DNA of 64,000 nt. Origin: Variovorax sp. V213. GTDB lineage: Bacteria > Pseudomonadota > Gammaproteobacteria > Burkholderiales > Burkholderiaceae_C. The notes beneath the pieces are model-generated. The model was not told the DNA's origin, searched no databases, and saw only the letters and a program-made list of their open reading frames with translations. This document shows positions 8,860 through 18,000 of this stretch, piece after piece (position 1 is the stretch's first letter; the number at the start of each line of letters is the position of its first letter). Position numbers and translations under genes: made by a program. The DNA lies in contig NZ_AP028665.1 of assembly GCF_041154455.1 (NCBI RefSeq), positions 372,001 to 436,000 on the forward strand. Reading direction: 5' to 3'.

Positions 8860-9438
8860 TCAGCGAAATTTGATGATGTAGTTGATCGAAAGGTTCTTCG
8901 GCCGCGTCTCCGAGGTGAGCCGTGCGGGCTCGATGGGCACGCTGGTCTCCAGGTCGCCCGAGGATTGGCCCGCCGCACTGCCGCTCTGCGACACCGCCGC
9001 CAGCGTCACCGCCTTGTAGGTGTGGGTGTGCGTCTGCAAGGCGTCGCATTGGTAGGAACCCACGCCGTTGACAGTCCCGCTGCCCGTCGGCGCCATGCGC
9101 AATGCGGCATCCGGGTCCATGCCCGAGCCCGCATCGTTGCCGCGCAGGAAGAGGCCGCGGTAATCGGGAATGCAGAAGTCGTCGCTCACCCCGCCGTACA
9201 GGTAGCCCAGCGCGGCGAACAGCTCCGGGTACGCGCTGACCTTGAGCTTGCGCCCGTCGCACAGCATCCAGCCCTGCGCCTCGAGGTAGGTGGTCGGGAT
9301 GTCGTCGCGCTTGGGCGCCGTCACCGAGTTCTGGCTCGCACACGCGGTGTTCTTCCAGATGTTGTTGGCGTCGCCCGAAACGGGGTTCACCTGTCCGGCA
9401 AAACCGCAGACGCTGCCTATGACGCATGCATCGAACAT
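8860..9438 (-). CDS. Phage tail collar domain protein
   Basis: This 192-residue protein carries the tail-collar/microcystin-dependent protein fold: LEAQGWMLCDGRKL, then YPELFAALGYLYGG and the conserved FCIPDYRGLFLRG. It ends in a beta-rich tip with HTHTYKAV, a possible metal-binding His cluster. It has no signal peptide. Such domains occur at phage tail fibre tips and in non-phage exported proteins. No other phage structural genes are nearby, so it is probably a captured or repurposed domain linked to the TOMM region. AAGGAATT precedes the start. Confidence 0.85.
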   Translation of the reverse strand: MFDACVIGSVCGFAGQVNPVSGDANNIWKNTACASQNSVTAPKRDDIPTTYLEAQGWMLCDGRKLKVSAYPELFAALGYLYGGVSDDFCIPDYRGLFLRGNDAGSGMDPDAALRMAPTGSGTVNGVGSYQCDALQTHTHTYKAVTLAAVSQSGSAAGQSSGDLETSVPIEPARLTSETRPKNLSINYIIKFR

Positions 9439-9486
9439 GTCGAATTCCTTTCCAGCCAGGCCTGCGGTTTTTTTGCCAGGCGCAGA

Positions 9487-10143
9487 TCAGCGGGAGAGCA
9501 GCCGCAGGCGCTGCGTGTTGGCCTCCGCCAGCGTGACCGGCGGATCCCAGGTGTTGTCGACGTTTAGCGTGGTCGTGAGCGAATAGACGCCAGTGGGGTA
9601 CGACAACGCCAGGGGGTTATTGATCGAACCGACATCGATCACGTCGCCTTCCTCGTAGCTGCCGTAGGCGATGTAGTACTTGGGTGTCGTCGAGAAAGTC
9701 AGGTTCTGATTGGGACGCGCCTGCACTGCATACACCGTCTTGCCGGCCATGGTCACACCGACCGAGGCCTGCGAGTTGATGGGAATGTTTGGGGATTCAC
9801 GGAGATAGAACCGCGCAGGATCGGGCCCCTTGCTGGGCTCGATGAACTGATAGGCCTTGTTGTAGTCCAGCGTGATCTTGTTCTGTCCGTTACTCGCGTC
9901 GTAGAGTTCGGAGGCTGTGAACTGAATGCCGGCCTGCAGTTCGCCCGTCTCAGCCCAGGAAAAACCGGTGTCCAGCGTCCACTCGAACTTGATGCGTGCG
10001 GTCGGGCTCGGATTGGAATACTTGGAGAACCATGCGAGTGACATCGCGTTGGGTGCCCAACTGGTCGGGTCATCCTGGAACACCATGAAATACGCCGAAT
10101 GATTCGCACGGTTGTTGACAGTGATGGAATAGATATTGCCCAT
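9487..10143 (-). CDS. RhiA-like protein
   Basis: The 218-residue product begins IYSITVNNRANHSAYFMVFQ, followed by MSLAWFSKYSNP, FSWAETGELQAG and a later YYIAYGSYEEGDVID. From memory this matches the RhiA family, first seen as a rhizosphere-expressed protein of Rhizobium whose function is unknown. There is no signal peptide. GGAGAG precedes the ATG. It is the first of four tightly spaced genes (RhiA-like, tail collar, lipoprotein, unknown) and has 136 bp upstream of its own, so it may have its own promoter. Confidence 0.6.
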   Translation of the reverse strand: MGNIYSITVNNRANHSAYFMVFQDDPTSWAPNAMSLAWFSKYSNPSPTARIKFEWTLDTGFSWAETGELQAGIQFTASELYDASNGQNKITLDYNKAYQFIEPSKGPDPARFYLRESPNIPINSQASVGVTMAGKTVYAVQARPNQNLTFSTTPKYYIAYGSYEEGDVIDVGSINNPLALSYPTGVYSLTTTLNVDNTWDPPVTLAEANTQRLRLLSR

Positions 10144-10279
10144 GTCGCTCTCCAGAGGAAGTGGTTGGTGGAACAGTCCGGACCGCTGTGGGACCGAACT
10201 GGAACCAACTCTAGGGAGCCGCCCTCTTCAACGGAATTACAGGCGATTACACGAAGCGCAGTCTCCGGCAGGCGGCCGT

Positions 10280-11215
10280 TCAGCTGCGCGCGCCGCCCTC
10301 GATCAGGAACGGGTAGTTGCCGAAACGCACATCGCCGCGGCGGCGCTCCACCAGCGGCGGCTCGGCCGCGTGGGTGGGCAGCGCATTCAGGATCTGATGC
10401 TTCGCGCGAAAGATCTGGATGTTCACGTACGACGGTTCCACGCCGAGCATGCGCGACAGCTCGTCCAGCGCGATCCAGCCCTGGCTTTGCGGCGCAAGCC
10501 CGCGTTGCGCGTCCTGCGAACGCACCCTGGCAAGGGTCACGAGGGTGTAGTGGTGGATGCGCTCGCCAAGGGAAACCGACTTGCCGCCCGTCACCAGGCT
10601 CAGGCTCGTGTGTTCCTCGTTCTGGCTGACATTGAAGTGAAGGGCGACCTCCACGGGCGGCGGCGACACCGACGCCATCTGGTTTTCTGCCGTCGATTCC
10701 AGGTCGTCGCACAGCACGAACTCCCAGGTGCTGCCGGAAGTCCGCACCATGGCACCGTCGCCCAGCCGGTCGACACCGTCGATGTGCTCGAGCACCCATT
10801 GGCCTTCGAGGAAATAGACGTTCACCTCGGGCTGCTGCGCGTCCGGCAACAGGTTCTCGCGCGAGCTCAGTACCACCAGCGAGCCCTGCCCGTCACTCGG
10901 GAAAAGACAGGTCGCCGGAGGCGCCAGGTCTTCGGCGATCCAGGCCGATTCCTCGCCCAGGCCCAGCTGTATTTCCGCGCCCGGCGGCACCACGGTCCAG
11001 CGGCCGCTCGGCAGGCGTTCGCCATTCAGCGTGGTTCCGTTGCGGCTTTGATCGACGATCTCCCAGGCCAGGCGATTCCAGCGGACCAGCGCATGGATTT
11101 GCGACACGTCGGGCGCCTGCAGCACCGTCTGGCAGGCCGAGGGACGCCGGCCGAAGGCATGCATGGGGCGCAGCACGATGCCGCGTTGATCGAGCTTGTT
11201 CCGGAAGATGGCCAT
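10280..11215 (-). CDS. FHA domain protein with C-terminal winged-helix-like region
   Basis: This 311-residue protein has an FHA domain at about 20-110 with the phosphothreonine-recognition signatures VSQIHALVRW and DQSRNGTTLNGERL. A second region (about 195-311) contains YTLVTLARVRSQD and GWIALDELSRMLGVEPSYV and resembles an OmpR-type winged helix. FHA domains bind Ser/Thr-phosphorylated partners, and a Ser/Thr kinase starts this same cluster, so it is a likely target or reader of that kinase. AAGGAAAA supports the ATG. It starts 23 bp after the YcaO gene ends. Confidence 0.86.
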   Translation of the reverse strand: MAIFRNKLDQRGIVLRPMHAFGRRPSACQTVLQAPDVSQIHALVRWNRLAWEIVDQSRNGTTLNGERLPSGRWTVVPPGAEIQLGLGEESAWIAEDLAPPATCLFPSDGQGSLVVLSSRENLLPDAQQPEVNVYFLEGQWVLEHIDGVDRLGDGAMVRTSGSTWEFVLCDDLESTAENQMASVSPPPVEVALHFNVSQNEEHTSLSLVTGGKSVSLGERIHHYTLVTLARVRSQDAQRGLAPQSQGWIALDELSRMLGVEPSYVNIQIFRAKHQILNALPTHAAEPPLVERRRGDVRFGNYPFLIEGGARS

Positions 11216-11238
11216 CGGCAGTTTTTCCTTCGTCGTTT

Positions 11239-13413
11239 TCAGACATACAGCGCCTCGGTATTCAGGTCGCTTTCGTACAGGGGGGTGTCGCGCCATCCCA
11301 TCGCCATGGGCACGCGGTAGAGCCGCGGGTTGCCCAGCTCCGGCCAGATGTGGCACAGGCCGGGCACGACCACTTTCACGGTGCGAAGCGGAATGTCCGG
11401 CCGCGTGTAGTCGAGAACCACCGTCTCCATGCCGAGCGACGCAGCGATGCGCACGCAGCGTTCGATCTCTTCGGCAATGTCCGCGCCGGCCGCCATGGCG
11501 AATGGGCGCATCGGTGCCGCATGGCCATCGACTTCTTCCGCCGGCATGAGAAAGCGTGGCGCGTCTTCCGGGCCGCCTGAATGCAGTACGGAAAATTTCT
11601 TTCCGGCGGCAATGAGCTGGCTCATTTCCGTGAGCGCGCGCTCGCAGGCGAGCGCGGCACTCAGGCTGCAACCGAAGCCGATGGCCCAGTCACCCGTTGC
11701 GCGATGCCGGCCGATGGCAGCCACGACCGGAATGCCGAAGTCGTGGGTGAGGTCCAGCGCCCAGTGCTCCCATTGCGGCCCCAGGCTGCGCGCGATGCGT
11801 GCGCGGCTTTGCGCAGCGAGGCACCCGACGTCGATGGCGGGCCTGCGGATTTCGCCGTACCACCAGATGGCGGCGGCGTCGCGCTCCACCAGTTCGAGAA
11901 AGCCCTGAAGGATGGCTTCCTCCAGCGTGTTCCCGGCAGCGCAGCCGTTCGAAGTCCACACCGAGTGCCGCTGGCTTTCCGCCGGGGCGTTGGCATGGCA
12001 GAAGGCCAGCGGCAGGTAGCAGCGGGACTTGGATGTCAGCGACCAGGCCGGCGTCCACCATGCCGGTTCGTGCGCCAACGGCGCCGGCGAGGCCACCGCA
12101 TGCGGCGGGCCGTGCGCTTCCAGTTGCATGCGCTGCCTGTCGCTGAAAAGTGCGAGCGCCTGCGGCAGGATGCAGCGCGCGTCCAGCGCCGACGCCGCCG
12201 CGAAAACGCAGGCCTCATCGCCCTGGTGAAAGGCGGCGTACCGCTCCACGGCTTCGCACATTGCGCTGGCACGGGACTGCTCCGTGGACATGCCCTTGCC
12301 AAGGCACACCTGGACCAGCGCGCTGGCGGAAAGATCGCCGCGGGCGGCTGGCGTCCTGAAGATTTCGCTGCGGTAGACCGCCAGTGCGTCTTCCGCTTCC
12401 GTGCCCAACGGCACGACGCGCGCAATGACGCCGCACAGCGGATCGAGGTGCGGAGCCAGGCGCTCGACCGTGGCGGATGCGGGCATCGTGCGCCAGCCAC
12501 CATCGGGCCGGGCACTTGCAAGGCACGGCGCAGGCACCACCGGACGACGCTGAAGTTGCGCCATGAGCCCCGCATCGCCGCACTGCGGACACTGGGGCCG
12601 CACCACGACGGCATGCGGCTGCACGGGCTCGATGGTCCACAGCTGCTGGCCGGCCTGTGCGACGATCTCCAGCGCCAGCGGAAGCAGGCGTTCCAGGCGG
12701 TCGCTGGCGAGCTTCGCGTCGGCGCGTACCGGCAAGCCGACGGCTCGGCCGCCATGCCTGTCCTGCCACCACGCCCTTACAGGCTGATTCCGCAGCAGGC
12801 GATGCGCGAGGCAATGCCAGCACGCGGTGGCGGCGGCCGCATGCGGCGTGAACAGCGGTCCGACCATGGCCCGCTCGCCCGTCGGCTTGACCAGCAGCCA
12901 TGGACGCCTTGCCGCCCGCTGCTGCGCGTCAATCAGGCCGAGCCTGGGGTCGAGGTAGTCGTCGCAGAACACGATGGTGCGCGTTTCGTTGCCGCCCGCT
13001 TCCCGCGCCCAGCGCCGAGCCGCATCGGGGTCCAGCGCTTGCGACAGCACGATGGCGTCGACGTGCGCCTCCACGTGGATGCGTTCGAACGGCAATGAAA
13101 AATCCGGAACGACGTAACGCTCCGTGTCGTTCACCGGCACCGGCCTTGCCAGCCCCTGCCGCACCAGGGCTTCGACCGCGTGCAGCATCTGCGCCAGCAG
13201 TGCGGGCGCGCCCTGGGCTCTGCAATGCGAGGCCAGGCTCACACGTTCGCGCAGCATGCGCTCGGCGGCCAGCACGCCGGGTGCGCCGAGCAGGAACAGG
13301 TCGGTCTCGCTCAACAGCAGCAGGCCTTCCGGCCGCACCAGCGGCGGCAGGAACTTGCCATGCCACTCGTAAACGCCGGTGAAGAAATCCATCGAGGGCA
13401 GGTTATGCGTCAT
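11239..13413 (-). CDS. YcaO-type TOMM cyclodehydratase (fused SagC/SagD-like)
   Basis: The 724-residue fusion combines an N-terminal leader-binding/E1-like region (about 1-270, ending near the zinc-type pair CPQCGDAG) with a C-terminal YcaO domain (about 330-724). The YcaO part shows ASAMCEAVERYAAF and SNGCAAGNTLEEAILQGFLELVERDA, ATP-site features of the family. These enzymes cyclise Cys, Ser or Thr in a precursor peptide to azolines. The gene overlaps the preceding methyltransferase by 11 bp, which favours the start MTHNLPS. No flavin azoline dehydrogenase was found nearby. Confidence 0.92.
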   Translation of the reverse strand: MTHNLPSMDFFTGVYEWHGKFLPPLVRPEGLLLLSETDLFLLGAPGVLAAERMLRERVSLASHCRAQGAPALLAQMLHAVEALVRQGLARPVPVNDTERYVVPDFSLPFERIHVEAHVDAIVLSQALDPDAARRWAREAGGNETRTIVFCDDYLDPRLGLIDAQQRAARRPWLLVKPTGERAMVGPLFTPHAAAATACWHCLAHRLLRNQPVRAWWQDRHGGRAVGLPVRADAKLASDRLERLLPLALEIVAQAGQQLWTIEPVQPHAVVVRPQCPQCGDAGLMAQLQRRPVVPAPCLASARPDGGWRTMPASATVERLAPHLDPLCGVIARVVPLGTEAEDALAVYRSEIFRTPAARGDLSASALVQVCLGKGMSTEQSRASAMCEAVERYAAFHQGDEACVFAAASALDARCILPQALALFSDRQRMQLEAHGPPHAVASPAPLAHEPAWWTPAWSLTSKSRCYLPLAFCHANAPAESQRHSVWTSNGCAAGNTLEEAILQGFLELVERDAAAIWWYGEIRRPAIDVGCLAAQSRARIARSLGPQWEHWALDLTHDFGIPVVAAIGRHRATGDWAIGFGCSLSAALACERALTEMSQLIAAGKKFSVLHSGGPEDAPRFLMPAEEVDGHAAPMRPFAMAAGADIAEEIERCVRIAASLGMETVVLDYTRPDIPLRTVKVVVPGLCHIWPELGNPRLYRVPMAMGWRDTPLYESDLNTEALYV

Positions 13414-14305
13414 GCGGCGATCCCAGCGCGAAGCGGGCAACCGTGTAGGGCCATCGGCCGGTCGCCGCGCGGAATGCAGCCTCGAAGAGCCGGTGCGAAT
13501 CGGAGAACTGCGAGTAGAGATGATCCTCGGAGACCATGCGGATCGACGGATGGATGGCCGCGATGCGGGCGGAGTCCTCGAAGCCCGAGACCACCGGCAG
13601 ATGCATGCCGCCCACCTGCACCGGCATGCCCGCCAGGACCGGATGGACGTAGTCCAGCACGACGACGCTTGCGGACCCGCGCGGTTCGAAACGCCGGGCC
13701 AGATGAAGCAGCATGGCCTCCAGGGGTGCCTGCGGCAGATAGGGGCACACGCCTTCCAGCATCACGAGCACGGGCCGGTCGGCCGGCAGGTCGGCCGCAT
13801 CCAGCCACGCGAGGTCGAGGATCGAGCACGCGAGGTTGCGCTCTGCTTCGCCGGGCGTCACATGCTGCTCGCGCAGGCGAATCGCATCCGGCAGATCAAC
13901 GTTGAGCCAATCGACGCCACCGCTGTGCGCCACACGCGGCCCCAGCCGTTTGCGGCGCGTGCACAACCCGGCTCCCAGGGTGACGCCGATGCCGCGCGGA
14001 TGCGCCGCGAAGAACTCGGCCGCCAGGCGATCGATCAATGCAGCGCGCAGGACAACGCCGCGGACGAATGCCGCATCCCGCGTGCCGGCGGACAGGTCGA
14101 ACGGCAGCGCTGCGGCAATGCGGCGCGCCTCGGGGTCGGAGAAGGCCGACGCCTCAATGACCCCCGCCGACCCGGCCCGGGCGGCGAGCGTCAACAGCAG
14201 CGTCGCGGTGGCGCCCTGCAGCGCAGTCGGCGGCACCCCTTCTGCAGGGGACTCAGCAAGTGAAGGGATAGGCACTGCCCGTGTTGTTGTACGCGGTGAG
14301 CGCAA
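13403..14305 (-). CDS. SAM-dependent methyltransferase (leucine carboxyl methyltransferase-like)
   Basis: About 300 residues with the class I SAM methyltransferase pattern of the LCM/PPM1 family: GVTLGAGLCTRR for the SAM loop, then VDWLNVDLPDAIRLRE and LVMLEGVCPYLPQ. Such enzymes methylate carboxyl or hydroxyl groups, and here the TOMM product is the probable substrate. Its 3' end overlaps the YcaO start. The first ATG (14305) overlaps the end of the precursor gene by 53 bp; a later GTG near 14235 would avoid that, so the start is uncertain. Confidence 0.82.
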   Translation of the reverse strand: MRSPRTTTRAVPIPSLAESPAEGVPPTALQGATATLLLTLAARAGSAGVIEASAFSDPEARRIAAALPFDLSAGTRDAAFVRGVVLRAALIDRLAAEFFAAHPRGIGVTLGAGLCTRRKRLGPRVAHSGGVDWLNVDLPDAIRLREQHVTPGEAERNLACSILDLAWLDAADLPADRPVLVMLEGVCPYLPQAPLEAMLLHLARRFEPRGSASVVVLDYVHPVLAGMPVQVGGMHLPVVSGFEDSARIAAIHPSIRMVSEDHLYSQFSDSHRLFEAAFRAATGRWPYTVARFALGSPHDA

Positions 14306-15053
14306 TCGGGCGCATCCCCTCCTCCGCCGGTGCCTGCGGATAGTTCAGCTGGATCGAGTTCTTGATCAGCGAACCGTCCGGGCCCTTCAGGTTCCACTTG
14401 CCGCTTGCGGCATCCCAGGTGAGCTTCGGATGTGTGACGAACCGGATCTGGAAATTGAACGGGTTGTTGTAGCCCAGCCATTGGCTCAGCACCGGGGCCT
14501 TGTCGGTCGCGGGCTCGCGCGTCAGGTCGCCCAGGAACTCCGGCGATTGCCACGCGAGGGCGATGGCGCGCAGCACCACGCCGCCGAACGCCAGCAGGGA
14601 ATCCGGACCACCACCCGGAATGCCGAGCCCGGTCGGCAGCGCGCCTTGCGGCGGTCCGACGGGCTTGTCCGGCTCGTCCGGTTTGTCGAAGGCGGCGGCG
14701 GCGCCCATGAAATTCGGGAACAGCTGGTAGTAGGCGGCCAGGGCCTCGGTCGCGTGAGAGGTCGGCGCCTGCGGCAACACGATGACGAAGGCATCGTCGG
14801 GGCTGGTCCAGCCTGCCGTCAGCACCGGCTTCCATTCGGCCCTCTGCGCCGGATCGCCGTTGAGGTACAGGCCGATGTTCACCAGCGGCCACAGCGTCGG
14901 CAGGCCGAAGTCGCGGTGCAGCAGCGGCTGGATGTCCTGCTGGTCGAGCAGTTCGCGTCGGTACGCATCGTCTTGCCAGGATCGCGCAAGGGCCCGGAGG
15001 TAGGCGAGACGGAATTCGAGCAAGGGCTCGGATGCACTTTGGCGCTGGGTCAT
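14253..15053 (-). CDS. TOMM precursor, BMA_0021/0022-like, duplicated leader
   Basis: The 266-residue product lies between the kinase fusion and the modifying enzymes and resembles the BMA_0021/BMA_0022-type large TOMM precursors of Burkholderia. Two related halves are visible. LLEFRLAYLRALARSWQDD (about 9-27) corresponds to LLAFGGVVLRAIALAWQSP (about 121-139), and each half ends in a QAP-containing segment. These are nitrile-hydratase-like leader features. The C-terminus AYNNTGSAYPFTC offers Thr, Ser and Cys for heterocyclisation and is the likely core. AAGGAAG precedes MTQRQ, and it starts 17 bp after the kinase gene. Confidence 0.83.
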   Translation of the reverse strand: MTQRQSASEPLLEFRLAYLRALARSWQDDAYRRELLDQQDIQPLLHRDFGLPTLWPLVNIGLYLNGDPAQRAEWKPVLTAGWTSPDDAFVIVLPQAPTSHATEALAAYYQLFPNFMGAAAAFDKPDEPDKPVGPPQGALPTGLGIPGGGPDSLLAFGGVVLRAIALAWQSPEFLGDLTREPATDKAPVLSQWLGYNNPFNFQIRFVTHPKLTWDAASGKWNLKGPDGSLIKNSIQLNYPQAPAEEGMRPIALTAYNNTGSAYPFTC

Positions 15054-15070
15054 GATGACTTCTTCCTTGG

Positions 15071-18000
15071 TTAAGAAAAATGCGCAGGCATCGGCTTGCG
15101 CGGGCACAACTCCGGCCGCATGGCGGCCAGATCCTTCAAGCGTCTGGACACGTCCCGGTCGGCCGGCGCGAGCGCCTGCAACGCCACCAGCGCATCGAAC
15201 TCGGTCCTGTGTTTTCCGCCTTCCCGCGCGACCTTCGCGGCGCGGAAAAAAGACAGCATCGCTGCCGCACGTTCGGCGCCTGCGCCCAGAAGGTAGCGGG
15301 CCTTCTTCAGGTGGAGCTCGGCGCTGTACAGCCTTTCGTTGAGTTGCTCCACCAGTCGCAGGCAATCGTCGATGCGGTCGATCGCCTCGTCCCATCGCTC
15401 ATGGCCGGCCAGCGTTTCGGCGGCGAAGACACGGTAGTAAGTCTGGCAATAGCGGCACCCCATGTTCCACAGGGCCTGCACGGTGCCGTCGGCCTGCGCG
15501 ATGTCTTGCGGGTCGCCCGTCGCCCAGCAGCGGATGATGTCCGCATAGCCCTGGAAAGCCGGCAGGCCGTAGCGCGCGGTGATGTCGAGCAGCTCGGTCG
15601 TGCTCGCCAGCGCCGCCGCCTTGTCGCCGCGGGCCTGGTGGCCCAGGCTCTGGTACAGCAGGGACATGCTCAGCGAAGGAATGTGAGACATCTCCCTGGC
15701 CCACTGCACGGCCTGGGCGGCATCGGTGCCCGCAGCCCCGTCACGGCCGGCGAACCATCGCACCAGCGAACGACCCGTGGTCGCCCACACGCGCGTGTCG
15801 AAGCCGAAGTCCGCCGCATGGTGCGCGTGCGCCTCGGGGTCGTAGCGCTCGACGGCGTCGGTCAACGCGCGTTCCGCCATGGCGAACCGGCCATCGGAAT
15901 AGTGCGCGAGGCCCAGGTAGGTCTGGCCGGCCACCAGCACACCCTGGTCCTGCTGATGCCTCGCATGGCCCAGCAACCGGTGGCTCAGCCGCCGGACCTC
16001 GTCGCGGTTGCTCGCAACATGGTGAAAGGTGATCATGGCCCACAGGTGCTGCACCTGCTTGTCCGCGGCCACCGTGTCGTCCAGCAGCTCCTGCGACAGG
16101 GCGATGCGGTCCACCACCTGGGCATGGGCCCAGCCGTACTTGTTCATCATCGCCTGCGTGACGTAGCTGTTCACGTCCAGGCGGGCTTCGCGCTGCGGGG
16201 CGCCGGCCAGATGCCCGAGCCAGCCGTCGATGTGCTGCGCATAGGCGATGGTTTCGTCGTTGAGCGAACGGTGCTGCGTGAGGCGAAGCTGGCGCACCGC
16301 GTGCGCGACCGCCTGCGCGTGCTCTCCGGCATCGGCCCAATGCTGCGCGACGATGCCCGGCTCGTTGGCGACGCGCTGCGGGTCGCTCTGCAACAGGGCC
16401 TGCGCCACCTTCCGGTGCTGCTGCCGGCGCTGCGCGACGAGCATGCATTCGTAGGCGGTGTCGCGGATCAGCGCATGCCGGAAGACGAAGGCGTCCGCAC
16501 CCGCACCCGACGGCTCGGCCGGCATGACGAGCCCCGCGTCGCGCAGGGCCTCCAACTCCCTGTCCACCATCTCGCGCGCCTTGCCTGAACATGCGCACAG
16601 CAACCTTGCGTCGAACTGCCGCCCGATGGTGGCCGCCAGTTGCAGCAGGCTCTTGGCGGGCCCGAGGCGATCGAATCGGCTCACCAGGGAGTCGCGCAGC
16701 GTGACGGGGATGGCGGCCGGCTGTGCCGTGTGCTTGAAGACCCAGGCACCGCCCTGTTCGACCAGGTAGGTGTCCAGCAGCATGCGCGCCATCTCCTGCA
16801 CGAAGAGCGGCACGCCGTCGGTGCGCGCGACGATGTTGCGGATCACCGCGGCGTCGATCTTCCTCGGTGCGAGCACCTGGTGGGCCAGCTGGCTGGCCTC
16901 TGCATCGTCGAGCCTTCGCACTTCGATGCATTCGGCCTTCAGGCCTTCGGGCTTTTCCCATTCAGGCCGCGCCGTCAGCACCAGCAGCACACGCCGGTCG
17001 GCCAGCTGCGCGACCAGCTGCTCGAGAAATTCGATGCTCGTGGGGTCGGCCCAATGCACGTCTTCCACCACAAGCAGAAGCGGCGCCGAGGCCGCCGTGT
17101 GCAGCAGCCACTGCGCGGTCGATTGCAGCAGCAGTGCCTTCTGCATCGCCGGGGATGCCTGGCTCGCCTGGCCGGCGCCCAGCGGAAGCGACAACCATGA
17201 ACAGAAGATCGGCGTCACCGCACGGCCGTCGCAGCCGGCGGCCTGCAGGGCCTCGTGCAGTTGGACGCGCTGGGTGTCCGGCGACGCGCCCGGCACCGCT
17301 TCGAGCTGCTGGCGCAGCAACGCGAGGAACGGCATCAGCGCGCTGTTGCGGTGTTCCGGCTGGCAATGGGCATTGACGGACCTGGGTCTGCCTTCCTGGG
17401 CCACGTGCTCTCGCAGCACGTCGACGAGGCAGGACTTGCCGATGCCCGGCTCGCCGCGGATCCACACCGCGCGCCCATGGCCCATGGCGGCCTGCGTCCA
17501 TTCGGCCCGCAACAGCGCCAGCTCCCGATCGCGGCCGATGCACATGCGGCTCAACGCACCCGGCGTGGCCGCAGGCGGCGACGCAGACGGCTTCTGCGCA
17601 TCCAGCCGGTAGGTCTGAACACCGGCGGACAGTCCCGGCATGCTCACGCTGCCGGCCTGTTCGAAATGCGCGTGGCGAGCCAACAGGCGATAGCTGCTTT
17701 CGCTGGCGAGCAGCGTCCCCATCCCGGCCATGCCCTCCAGGCGCATCGCCACGCTCACGGCATGGCCCGAGGGAATCTCGCCGCCCGCCACCACGGCCAT
17801 GCCGGTGTGCATGCCCATGCGAATGCCCAGGTGCACGCCGTGGGCCTGCCGGATGGCGGCCGACCTGCTGCAGCCCAGGGCCGTCAGCTCGAGCGCCGTC
17901 ATGCACGCCTGCCGCGCGTCGGTGTCGCTCGCATGCGGGTAGCCGAACAGGACGATCATGCGATCGCCCAGCGTGCCCGCCAGCAGGCCACCGCGCCGTG

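Noticed and set aside
8860..10143. A prophage remnant around the tail-collar gene
   Set aside because: No integrase, capsid, terminase or lysis gene lies nearby, and composition matches the neighbours.
13403..13413. Overlap of methyltransferase and YcaO genes as a sign of misannotation
   Set aside because: An 11-bp overlap is normal for coupled genes, and both proteins end and start sensibly.
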